Origin: Delphinus delphis | Taxonomy: Eukaryota > Chordata > Mammalia > Artiodactyla > Delphinidae | Length of the DNA: 64,000 nt | NCBI RefSeq assembly: GCF_949987515.2 | Contig: NC_082689.1 | Span: 5,088,001-5,152,000, forward strand | Direction of reading: 5' to 3' | Shown here: in pieces, positions 50,201-62,989 of the stretch | Layout of the letters: every line of letters starts with the position of its first letter | Numbering within the stretch: the stretch's first letter is position 1 | The notes under the pieces: generated by a model | Told to the model about the DNA's origin: nothing | What the model saw: only the letters and a program-made list of their open reading frames with translations | Databases searched by the model: none | Position numbers and translations under genes: made by a program

Positions 50201-52775
50201 GCCTCACTTCTCCCACCACTCCCATTCCAGCTCCCACAGCCCCCGGGCCATCTCCGGGCGGCAGGGATGTTAGAGTTGAGCGCAGGTCGTAAGTGGACCA
50301 ACTAACAGCTGGAGCCTGGGAGCCCCCGACTGACGGGTGGTACGGGCTCCTTCCTCCTCAACCTCCCCGTCCATCTCCACAGGCAGCTCCGCAGAGGTCT
50401 CTCCACAGATAAGCCAACAGCCCTACTGATGTGCAGTTTCTGGAACAAGCCGAGCGCTCCCAACAGGGCCCAGCCTGGAAAACATTACGTAGGTGTGGCT
50501 GTCACTCTCAATTGCCTTATTGTGACACGACAACAAAACAGTCTAAAAATAAGCATAATTGGTCTGTTCCTCAAAGAGCACAGTCTGGTGGCAGGAGCTC
50601 CAGACTGCGGGGCAGGGAGGGGATCTAGGATGGACCCGCTGTCCCCCTCGCTGCTCCCGAGACCCCAAAACTCGGTCCCTCCACTGCCAGAGGCCAGGCA
50701 CCACTGGACGGCCCCGACCCGTGAAATAAATCACGGTTTCTATTTCAGCCGCAGCGACCCCTGTCCTGGCCATAAAACGGGCACGGGCCGTCACACACAG
50801 GCAGGACAGAAACCTCAACGTAAGGAGAAAGTCCAATTCACCCGAAACCAGAAACGACACAACAGACCCTCGCAGGGCCCGGGGCGTGAGGTGCTGCGAG
50901 CTGATCCTCCTGAGAGCAGCCTGCATCTGCAGGGCACGCCGAGGGCCCCGGGAGCGGCAGAAGAGTCCAGACGTGTGTTTGAAGCAGAGGGGCCGGCGAT
51001 GCGAACGGCAACTGAGCTGTTGGGGCCTCGCTGACCCCTAGAGCTGGAGAATGAAGGGACACCTCTGGGACGGGCAAAGCGCTCCCGCCCGCCGCACATC
51101 CAGGACCTCACACCGCAACAGGCACTCTGCGACCCGACACCTGAAACCTCCTACAGACACCGCGACCGACCACAGACCCGGAGGACGGGACACAGCCCAC
51201 ACCTGACTGTCCCAGGACAGAGGTCAGAGGAGAGATCCAGGGGACAACCTTCTACCACAGAGAGCCTAAACTCCTGGGCACGTGAGCTTCCCCTCAAGAG
51301 ATGCTGAATGCTGAACTCCTGCCCTCCCTCAAATCTGTTAATATCCCAGATGAATCTCTGGCCATGCCCTGTGAAGGAAGGGACCATTCCTGTTTATTTT
51401 GGAAACAGAAGAACTGAAGAGCTGACAGGTCATCTAAACAAACAATTTGAGTTTCAAAGGCTGGTTGCCACGTATACAGGGATTTTATCTGCAAGTTTTA
51501 TCAAATTGTAACTGACATGCACCAAGTACATCTAACTTTGGAAACTCACCTGAAATGGAGCGTCAGCTGGTATCTAAGATGAAGGGCCTTTCTAGGATTT
51601 GCTTGGCGTTAGACGCACAAATCATATTATCACCCCAAAGGCACGCCTGCTACAAATAAAAGTCAGGCTTCAGGGGCCACGGGGACGAAATTCCTGGGCA
51701 TAAAAGGTGCTGGTTAACACCTGCCACCCAGGAAGCCCAGACTGAAAGGTCGACCTGTCCTGATGGAACCTAAGAACTTAAATCTCCTTCCCAGGGATGG
51801 ATCTCTCTCTAAAGACTTTAAAGAAAAGGGAAAATGCCACGAAAATCTCCTGCCGTGTGGAAAACTAACTGCCTCCGAAATGCACACTTGTTTGACAGCA
51901 AATACCTGGATTCTTCTGCCGAGAACAGTGCGCACGTTCAGAGCTGGGGTTCATCCCTTCCCTGCTTCCCTGGACAGAGGCTGTTACAGCCCCCATCTAC
52001 CTGACTTTAACCCGCAGGTCTCAGGGACAACCCCATAAATAATAACGTCGTGGGATTCATCAGGACGGACGGGACGGGGAACTGGGGAAGGAGGTCATGT
52101 GGAAAGCTTTCTTCTGAGTCATAATTTAGAAGTGGCATTTGAATCTGTCGGTCAGGGGCTGTGTCCAAACCTCCTGTAGGTGTTGTACGTATGCAAGCAT
52201 CCTCCGCAAAGGGGTGTAAGTGGAGTGCAGGCCTCAGCATGGGCATCTCTCAATCCCAGCTTCTTGGCCTACCTAATAAATTACTTGCTAATTTCAAAAT
52301 TTTTTAACTAATTTAAATATTAAATACTAAATTTATTATTTTGTAATTTATAAAACGTATATTTGGATAATGTATGAATATTAAACAAAGTAAATATGAA
52401 ATTTTAAGCAACATTTTAAAAATATGTATTTCGGAGAGATGAAAGAGGCAAGTACATTTCAAACAAAACAAAACGAAACAAAAAAAATCAATGGAACCCC
52501 AAATCGTATCCTCTTCCCAAGGGGTCATTATTTTTTACCCATGCCACCTTAAACAGAAGAAAGTATTTTTCATTTTAAAGGAGAGTAAGATTTCTCACAT
52601 ACACAGCACCCAGCTCTCCCCGCTGGCCAGGGTGGCAGCACCTCCTTCCGGAACAGTTCCTGTCATTGGCGGGGCGGGGCATCCCCAAGCAGGCCACACG
52701 TGGCGCCCCTGCTGCCCTGAGCCCGCAGGGTGGCACACACTCACCCTCGCCCCTCACCACCAGCCCAGGTCCAGT

Positions 52776-52900
52776 GCTGTTATCAATCCTTATTTTCCAG
52801 AAAAGGAAACCGAGGCACAGAGAGCTTAGAGAAGACGCTCAAGGACACACAGCCACAAAACGGCAAAACCAGGCGTCTGGCTCCAGAGGCCTCGTTCTCA
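52776..52900 (-). repeat. MIR SINE fragment
   Basis: CCAGAAAAGGAAACCGAGGC, ACAGAGAGCTTAGAGAAG and AAGGACACACAGCCA follow the reversed core of MIR, ending in the region where MIR carries its gene-like box B. Confidence 0.75.
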
Positions 52901-55274
52901 GCCAACAAGCCGCACGTGCCCCGTGACCAGCTTGAAAGGGCTTCACAACACACCTATTACTATCCCGGTACGAAAACACAAGCAAACAAAAAATAGCTGA
53001 GTAGCATCACGGTATAAAATACGCACGCTCTCAGATCCTCTGCCAGACGCGACGTGATGTATACGTCGGTGGAAAACAATACATTTCCCCGATACTCTAA
53101 TTCTGAACCGATTCCTCTGTTAATGATCTACTCCTAAAAGTCAATAACCCACCAGAGCTGTAGGGCGTGGTATTCTCTAGGCGCTGGTCGATGTTAATGG
53201 CAAATGTAAAAATTACGATAACTGTGTTACATTTCTAGGTGCTATACAGAATTCAACATTTACTCATAAACCTGAGATCTCAGTTTAAGGATGGACGGGG
53301 GCAAAGCTAAAAGCTCTGTACAGAGACAAGCTCCCTCCCAAGTGGCTCTGCATGTGTCTGGCTGTCTTGGGAAAAGTGGAGGCACAAGGCAGTTAACTCA
53401 AGTGGGGCGGAACTGAGCTGAGGACAAAAGCACCAGGCTTGAAATAACTCCCTTACGCTGCCGTGTACGCATTCTACTCCCGGGGAGGAACACAGGAGAG
53501 TCGTGGTGGGTGAAAAAGGGGCGAAAATTCTCAAAGAGGTGAGCATCTTGACCAGGTAAAACGGGACGGGACAGCAGCCCCCGGACACGGGTCATCTCAT
53601 CTGGTGCCCGCGGCCCGGAGCCAGCCCCAGGCGCACAGATGGGAAAGCCCGCCCGGGGTGGTCCAGCAGGTGCTAGGAGGGTAATTCCGAGCAGAGCTTC
53701 TGGGGGCCCACAGTCGCTCTTCCCACCAGGCCACGAGCTTTTCCTGATGCGGCCTGAACAGGACAATCTGCAGAAGAACTGTCAGAGCAAACACTCCAGA
53801 CAGGGTGAAGCTCCAGCCACGGAGACTCGGGCTGGGATGCTACCTGAAGATGCGCTGCACGCGTCGGAAGCAGACCAAATGGATGTCACCTGCTCCCGGG
53901 CAGAGACAAGGCCCCAGAAAAGGCCAGGCTTCCCACCTCAGGAGGCCACCTGGGTCCCCTTTCACCGGCACGCAGAGAGCCAGAGGACAGGCTTGGGGGC
54001 GTCACACATCAAGGGTCACATGGACATCCCGGAGGGTGCATCCCAGGTCGCAGCTTCCAGAAAGGGCTACCATGCCTTTGACCCTCGAGACACCTGTACA
54101 CATGCAGACCCTCACTCCATCCCACCTTCACTGGGTTCAGGCCCAACACGCCTCCCACTGCTAGATCAGAGCCTCACAGCCTGCCCCAAGCTGCCCCGTG
54201 TCTTCACATCTGAGCCTCTTTCCAACAACAAGGCAGATTTTCTCAATCTTCCATGAGCGTACACTGAATTAGCACTCTTCAGTCTCGGGGCGGGGTGGGG
54301 GTCGGGGGGGTGCGTCCCAAGAGGAAGCCCCATCACGGGCCCAGCTCCCTGCATTCTGACCTCTCCCATGTGAACCCCAAGTGCCTCTCACCAGGGTTAC
54401 CTGCTGGCACGAATGATGAACAGGTTTTATGACACGATCTTACACTGTCGAGCCACAGTGCTCTCATCCAAAGCAGCAGTACTCGATGTACAGAAGAGTG
54501 GGAATATCAGCTTGACAGCAACACGGGTCCAAAGACACCATCTCTATCACGGTGTTGGAAAACGTGAGTATCTGAAGATAATATGGGATGCTCCAAACGG
54601 TCTTGGTTACACTCCACCCCACTGAACAAGCAACATGTGGCATCAGTGCCTGTCACTCTGAAGGCTGTAAGTCACTGCCAAGAGGAGGATCCATCACTGT
54701 TCAGTAAAATAGGAAGACGGCTTCCTCTAGGGATGCAGACAACTCTGGTTTTCAGGCAACACACTCGCCCGGAGGAAAGCACAAGCAGGGATCATGAAAG
54801 GCAGGTTGAGGACGCAGCGCTCGGAATAGCTCGTGGAAATAAACACATATTTGGCTCGGATCAGGAATGAAATGAATCCACATACTACTAATGGAGTTAA
54901 CTCTTCTGGTTACAGGAATCAAGAGGGGAAAAAAGATTAAGCCCGGCGGTGGGGGGTGGGGGGGGAAGACCACTGTGCTCTCCCACTTATAAACTGAAGG
55001 TATGATGGTCAACAATTTAAAAAGAAGGAGTTAACCGGGAAATAATTAGAAAATACAGGGTGAAGTAGTGAAAACAAAACACAAGGTTGATTCATACTTG
55101 TGGCTTTGGAAATGCACTTGCCCCACCTGGGCCAGCTTACATGCGAGAGCAACCGTAAATCCTAGCATATCCACGTAGTTCATATGTTCTGTCTTTGGGT
55201 CTTTTGTAAAACACACTACAGGCAATCATTCTAAAGCAAAGCTATTCATTCTGGCCTTCCTGAGAATCAGCCCC

Positions 55275-55395
55275 CGGGATTCTAAACACCTTCTTAAATA
55301 ATGAGGCAGATGGGGCTCAGGGCAATGAAATGACTTCTCTGGGCACCTTGAGCCCAAGTTTGCGGCCAAGACCAAACCTATTCCACTGACTCTGG
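55275..55395 (-). repeat. MIR SINE fragment, diverged
   Basis: ATGAGGCAGATGGGGCTCAG, AATGAAATGACTTCTCTGGG and a following GCAAGTT-like stretch resemble the reversed MIR core. Weak but consistent in order. Confidence 0.45.
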
Positions 55396-57084
55396 ACGCC
55401 GCGCCTTCTCCACGTGGCAACTTAAAAAAAGTCTCCCACGATAAACAGAACATTCCTTCCTGCCACCATCATCGACTTACTCACATACCTGAAATCAGTT
55501 TTCAAGGCAAGAACACTAAGAGAAAGCAAAAAAGAAAGAAGTACAGGCTTTGAGAGAATCAGATTAAGATCACGCCGGGACATCACCCACCACCTTGAAG
55601 GCAGAAGGACAAAAGGCTTCAGTACCACGAGGGGCTTGATGGCCCGACGTGAGCCCAGGAAGCACAAGCTGTGCTGTGGCAGCTGCGGAGTGGCCATGGG
55701 GCAGGCGGGATGGGACAGATCATTTCCCCTAAGTCCCAGGTTAGCCAGCAGAATAAAGCAGCAGGCACAGGTACAGCCAGGTCTGGGGGGCCAGGGGGGA
55801 CCGGGGAGCAGGCAGGAGATCAGTACAAGGAAATCACAGACAAATCTACCTCTCTTCCTGTACGTTTGGGAGAAAGCTGCTTCCTGAGAGACCAGGTACA
55901 AAAATCATCAAAATCCTAGATCCTGAAAGGACTCTTGACCTTAAAAACTAATATGGGACTTGAAGACCACCAATTCTAAGCCCCAGACAACGAACACGGG
56001 ACCCCTTCCAACATTCCCTGACTAGCCTGTGCTTGGAAGCCTCCTGTGACCGGGAACACTTCACACAGGGAAGCGGCCCACCCCTCAGGTGAGAGCTGGC
56101 TTGTGGGAAATGCCTGCCTACCTAGTTCTGAGTCAACCTGGTCCTAAGGCATTGCACTCTCAGTGCTGACTACTGCGTCCTTCTTATGGCTGCTCCTCAA
56201 AAACCGGGAGACAAGTCTCCGTGCTCCCAGGCTTCCCTTGCAAATTAAAATTCCCCAAGTGTCTTCAAATGAACTTGGCTTCCAGAGTCTTCCAGGAGCC
56301 AGATCCGGCAAGTAGATTAGGCATCTTCTGTTAAATGCAAGAGAGGCCAGATTCTCAGAAGGTTGGCATTCTAGTCTGGCAAGTAAAATAACCAGAAAAA
56401 TAAGATATTCAGGTATCTGGGAGCTGTGGATGAGCGGTGGGCACCACGGAGACAGCCTGCCTTGCTGGGTCCACCCCTCCACCAGTGACCGGGCCAGGGT
56501 CTAAGGGAGCGGGACTTAAGTTGCAGGAAAGCAAGTTACAGGTGTGCATCCCTAAGTCCCAAGTCTTGTTACACACAGTTCACAGGCCAACTGGTTTTTC
56601 CATTGTTTTAGAGCCCTTGCTAATCGGAGCAGGAAGGTACAAGATGGATCAACACGCGACATCCCGACCCCACCCCCATCAGCTGAAGAAGTGGCATGTG
56701 AGTAACTCTGGTCTGTGTGAGAACGAGGGAGGGCAGGAGCTGCGCCAGAGAGCCTGGGGGCATTGTTCACCAGGTCAATTCTCAAGTGTCTGACGGTCAG
56801 CAGCACAGCTGTAAGAAGTCCTTGCGATGACAGGCACAGGGGCCAGAGGGAACACAGCTGCCCTTTGACAAGCATCTCAAACAGATGAGTATCCACGCAC
56901 ACATGCATTTGTATTCCACTGGTACCCAAAGGCAGCCCTCGAAATAAAGGGAGTGGTCCTAAGTGTCGACCAAAGGAAGGGCACACGCTAAGTCAGGCGA
57001 AACCTTGCACCTGACGAACACACCTGACACAGACCCAGTGCTTCGTAACTATTCTCAACAAAGGACAATATAAGAAAGTAACCC

Positions 57085-57296
57085 GGGCTTCCCTGGTGGC
57101 GCAGTGGTTGAGAGTCCGCCTGCCGATGCAGGGGACACGGGTTCGTGCCCCGGTCCGGGAAGATCCCACATGCCGCGGAGCGGCTGGGCCCGTGAGCCAT
57201 GGCCGCTGAGCCTGCGCGTCCGGAGCCTGTGCTCCACAACGGGAGAGGCCACAGCAGTGAGAGGCCCACGTACCACAAAAAAAAAAAAAAAAAGAA
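57085..57296 (+). mobile_element. CHR-type tRNA-derived SINE, full length
   Basis: Near-identical to the copies at 2463 and 8952, with a poly-A tail. A perfect 13-base target-site duplication, AAGAAAGTAACCC, lies at 57072-57084 and 57297-57309. Confidence 0.93.
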
Positions 57297-58239
57297 AAGA
57301 AAGTAACCCTCTTTTTCCCTTTCACTCCCACCAAATGAAGTGTACCTCTTCAAATTATCTTCATTTGTTAGATAAGGAGAAGCCAAATGATCCTTTCCCA
57401 AGCCTCTGGCTGGTACACCCTGGTAATGAAGGAGGGAACAGAGATTCCCATCCTCCAACCTATGAAGCTGATTTCTTTGTAAGCTTTCTGAACCTTCAGA
57501 TCCATGAGTGATGTCAGAATTGAAAACCAACGTGAAAATGAAATTAACGAGACTATGAGAAAACAAAGGGTCAAGATGCATCTTTGAATTAAAACCAGCC
57601 AAATGAATAGTTGTGTGCTAAGATTTTTTAAATTACGGGAGCATCTACAGGTTTGTCTTAAGCAAATGAACAGGAGAAAAGAAAACTAACAAATGTGAAT
57701 GCCTACCTCAGTGGAAATGTATGAGAAACAGAATGCCTGAGGCTGTAACCTACAAACAAGTAAATATCATCACCACACCACACTGGACTCTAATCTGAGC
57801 TGAACAAAACCTAGACCGAAAACGATGGTGGGCAGATGGTACTTTCTCTCAAAATGATGCAAAGACAATAATCGCCCTTCCTTTTGCTAATCTGTTGACC
57901 TTAATACCAATTCTGTTCATCACCTGGGATATAACTGCAGCTTGCAGCCGTACATACTTTATCTCAATCGTTGCCCTAATAAAAACGTTTTCTTTTACTC
58001 AACTGTCAGCATTTTAAATAAATATAATTTTTCAAATTACAGAAAATAACAATAGCCTATAGGCAATTTCCCATGATAAACAAAAACCTCATGCCAAAAA
58101 AAGTTAAAAAAAAACAAACCTCCTGAAAACCATAACATCCTTTTTAATGGCTGACAGTGGCATCAGTCATATAGATCTGGTGAACACGAATAATTTTTTT
58201 AGGAGTTAACTATAGAAATCCCAACCAACTTGCTGGTGG

Positions 58240-58345
58240 AGAATCTCCTCTTTTCTACCTGGTAAACTCCTACTGATCCTGCAAGACCCAAATCATTTTA
58301 CCTCTCTGTGAGGCCTTCATTCACTCCTTCCCCTCTTCAAGGACA
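58240..58345 (+). repeat. Possible L2 fragment
   Basis: CTCCTACTGATCCTGCAAGA, CCTCTCTGTGAGGCCTTCAT and TCACTCCTTCCCC resemble the L2 3' region upstream of its tail. Short, so tentative. Confidence 0.45.
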
Positions 58346-61300
58346 TTTCCTCCCCTTTTTGTGTCCCCCCCCCCCACAGTCATCTCAGTTCCTCCCATAA
58401 ACACCTATTACAAGTCTACGTGCCAAGCACAGTGCTCTTAATTCTACAAAAGAAAGAGGAATAGGACGCCCAGGAGGGACTCATTGACTATTAGAATTGG
58501 CAGACGTGCAAACAAGGTTACTGTTACACATTAGGATTAGTGCTCGGATGGAGAAACAGTCATACCTTCCCCTAAGTATCCCATGAAAGTGTGACTCACA
58601 GGAAACTCTCCATCTCCCCCAACAGGCTACCGACCTTGGAAGTCGGGAACTGTGCCCTAGTAAGCCCTACCTAGCTCTCTGCTCCACTGCAGATTACACC
58701 ACAGAAACTCAAATGTTTGTTAATGCAAGAGAACAACAAAAAGACTGAAAATACAAAAAGTGGTACCAGTGCTTTACAGTTGGGTCTTATTCTTCCAAAC
58801 AGAAGTACTTGATTGTATAACCGACCAGATGGCTGCAGTGGATCCATGTTAAAACTGGAGGATTTCTTTAGCGGATGCACTTTTGAACATCCCTTTGGGG
58901 GCAGGATATTCCAAGCCCAGCCAAGCCCAGATCACGAAAGATGCTAATAGGTGACTATGCTGTAATGTGGGCTCCAGCTCAAGAAAATAAATGTGGCAAG
59001 ACACAGCCTAAGCCTCCAGTGCCTACTTCGAGGGTCTCTGGCTGAGCAGTGCAGCTCTGTCTGTACCCCAATGGGCTGCTCCAACTCCAGGAAAACTATT
59101 CAACCTTACGACTAAAACGATGCGGATTTTCCTAAATTGCTACCTAGAGTCATTTATTCAAAAATAAAAACAAGACAAAACAAACAAAAAAACCCAACAC
59201 ACACAAGTGAATTTCAAAACACTGAGTATGTAATTGGTTCAAACTGTCTCAAATGAAAAACTTTCAGTTACATCCTTTCTTTAAAACCCTGTCTTTCTCA
59301 GCAACGAATCAAGTTCAAAAATAAAAATGCATCAAGTTATTTCAGTCATTTCATTTCACTGTTGCTTCTCCTCTTCCTGAAAGTTTTTATTTTTACTATA
59401 AAACAGTCTATCACCCTACACAAATTGAGTGATACAAATCAACGGAATCAAAAATTAAAGAACAAAGCCACTCATCACAATGTGCTGTCAAAAATCAGCT
59501 GTAAATTAGTCATTTAAAGAGCTAACCTCAGTCTGGGCTATCAATGAATTTATTGCTGTAATCAATCCTCCCAGACAGCAATAGAACACCCTGAACACAC
59601 GTGCGGCCCTAGACTGGCACTGCCGGCAGCTGGTTCCAAGGATGCCGGCAGCTGGTTTCATCCATCAGCAGGCTGGCCGGGATGCAGAGGGCCCTCGCCA
59701 GAGAGCGACACCCTACAGTGGAATAAATCATTTATGACGCGATCTTTCGCTGTATTACATGATAGTTGTGTCAACAGACTCTGCCCTAATACACGCATAT
59801 CAGATAACAGGAAACTGCCCTTGATCTGACATAAGGACTCTCTGAAATGCTCTAGGGCTCCCTGATATTGATAGTTCCAAAGCTGACAGGGAGGAGCCAC
59901 CCTGGAACCTGGGAGGCGACTGTTACATGTCACAGTGGGGGGAGAAAGAGGAAGAGCCTCAACAGACCAATAGGGATTAAAAGGTACGAGAGAGTCATCC
60001 AGGAGCTTTCAATTCTTTCATCCTAATGCCTTGAATTCAGATTATAAGAAAACCACAGCTATGGGATGTGTGAGCCTGTGTGCGTTCTTAAAATAAGACT
60101 CTAACCGTCTTGCAAAGGTACCTTGCCTAAGCAAATTAACTCTGAGAGGCCAAGTAAATAATGATAATTAATTCGGTAGTCTTTTAAAGTTATTTTCCTA
60201 TAGTCAATTCAAACTTTTAACAGCTGAAAGAGTGTAACAAAAGGAAAATTTGCCTGATGACAAATCTTCTCTAAGGTCCTTTATACTTGAAGGATGTCAA
60301 ATTTTGATACAAAGTGGCTGAGATTTAAAACTAGTGACTGCTCCTCCTAATATATAAATATATATATATCTCTCTCTCACATTACAGGTCTGCAGCGGCT
60401 TACCTGTAACTCTGAAATCCAAACAGGTCTGAAAATGGAAGCTCTGTTCGCAAATGTTTAGCAGCCTCGTGGTGGCAAGCACATTTACCATACCGAGTGT
60501 GAATATCTCCGGCTTTGCTGCATCTTGCTAGTGTCTGATTACAGGGTGCTGCCCGACCTCACGGCCAGTGTTCTGTCACACACACCACTTTACCTTCCTA
60601 AAATCCAAATTTTCTAAGTCCTGCAGATCCACCTGGCCCCACGGTTTAAGGCTCTGGGGACCTTCGCTCTATGGACATTCACAGGGAGATTGAGCCCGGG
60701 TTCCACTGCATCTGAATGTTACCCGAGAGAATTCTACCCTAAATTCAAAACTTCATTTAAATAGCACCTAAAATTTGCATAATCTGTGTCACAGGAAGCA
60801 AATATATAAAAAGTAGAAAAGTAGGATAAAAATGAGAAGACCCAAAAGCCGTGGGGTGCACCTTTTACTTGTAATAGATACAGGCCTTACAAAAATCCTG
60901 AGAACGCTGACATTTCAGGTATTTTAGCCAAAGGCAGGTGAAGGAGGTAGTTTTGTGAGTACCTAGAACTTCGAAGTAAGGCCCTAGAGTTCCAACTGTG
61001 TGTTCTGTAACCTAGTTCACAAACATTTGGTTTTTCTACACAACCCACAATGCTGTTATGCTCAGATGAAAGTAATTCCACCCTGAAAAGGAATGGCCAC
61101 AGGGACAAAGCAACCAAGCATTATTTTAATTATTACTCTTGTTATTATCTTGTACAGCCCTAGAGGGAAAAATTCCCATACACTTCACACCTTTACTTCT
61201 CCAAATCTACTATCAATCCGTTTGACAGGAAAGGAAACATCCAAACCCCAAAGCTTTTAACTTGTATCAACAGCCACCACAATGAAACACATTCTAAGTG

Positions 61301-62989
61301 CTGTCTGGGCCGGCTCCCTCCCGCTCCTGCTGAGGTCCCCCTCCCCCTCCTGCCGAGGTGTACCTGCCTGGAACCCAGGCAGCTAATGACTATTTTCTAC
61401 AAAGCCCCTGAGAACAAAGATGCAAGCCTGCCGTTAGAGGAGGAACCAGCTGCCTGCGCGTCTGAACTTCCACCGAACTCAGGTGATGGCACTGGTAGCT
61501 CCGTACAAACCAAGTGTCTCAACAAAATAACTCACATCATTTTTTAATATTTTAAGGGCACGCGGGAAGGGGCTGAGATCATGGCTGGAGTCAAACACGG
61601 TGCTTTCTACAGTAGTCCAAGGCAGGTTAAAACAAAAGACGTGTGCAGCAAGTTAAACTAGTGCAAGCCCGACGACAGGTAACTTGATGCTACAGAGCCT
61701 CCCTCATCAAAAACTTCAGACTTTAACACTACTTGCACATCTGACTGCTTGGTTTCAGATACTTTCTATCATATCCTGAGGCTCAAAGGGAGTGTATTAG
61801 AACATGACATCATCTGTCTTCAGTTTACCTTAAAAGTAACTTCAGTGAGGGCAGTGGTTTCTTTGTATTGGCTGGTTTTAATATACGCCCTCGGCAGTCA
61901 GCTAACCTGTGAAGTCCGCTAAGGAGGAATACGCTCTCCGGGGCTGGTGGGTTAGCTGCTGAAAAGCTCTGATGAAAAGCCCACATTGCAGTGCTTCAAC
62001 TATCTCCATCTCTATCAGAAGCAGGGTTCTGGTAATTAGCAGAAGGATCGTTACTAGTGATTTTTCTGTGATGAAATGCCCAGGGGACAATATTCTTAGG
62101 CATCCCCCTCACACCCCTCCCCATGAGAAGGACGCAACAACCTAGCCTAACACCCTGCCCCCAGCCTCTTTAGGGCGATGCCCAGGCATTACGTAGAGAG
62201 CTGTGCTGTTTCTGGAGGATTCTGACCCCCAAACAACTACCAGAAGGTCAGCTGATACTTGCAAGAGAGGGTTACCACATCTGCCTCCAGAACCTTCCCT
62301 GTTGGAGGTCCAGAGAACTGAGCAGAGTAGAGAACAGAGATTTCAGGATCAGCGTGGGGCTGTGGTTTTCCCTGCCCGTGTGCTCTAATACATTCCTAGG
62401 AAACAAGAGTCCTGGCCCAGACGAGCTCTCACCATATGATGCCACTTGGCAGGAAGGCTGTGGGCAGAGACCCGTCTCTGACCACTGGAGTGAACCCTCC
62501 CTACCAAAGGGCGAGCGCTGCCAAAGCAGCGAGGACGCATCACACCACTCACAGATGGTAGTACCTACAGTGAGACAGAAATTAACCAAGATGAACACCC
62601 CCTCTCCTGGCCACGCAGCACCACCTGCGTGGCGGCTTCCGGGACCAAGCCCCAGCTCCCTGCTGCAGCCCACAGGTATCCCAGCCGGCAAGAGCACGGT
62701 GCAGCACGAGCTCACGGGCCCGCTTATGGAGAACTGGCTGCGCCAGCATCTGCGGGAGAAAGGCACCGCTTGGCAAGGTGATGTCTCCCTAGACGGGCTC
62801 ACAGTGGCTAAAGTGACAGACCCTGAAAGGCACCAACACACGCAGTTGGGAGCAGGGGCAGTCAAGAACTTCCAGAGCTGCGGTATGACTGGGGAAAAAC
62901 CGCAGTACCGGAGTTCTCTTCCAGCACGGCCACTCGCCGGCTGCTGAGGGCAGGTCCTTTAGCCGTTCCCAAGTCCCGGCGTGTTCTGC

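Noticed and set aside
62272..62947. Two 197-codon frames on opposite strands left of exon 1
   Set aside because: They overlap one another on opposite strands, have no known motif and sit beyond the exon 1 donor.
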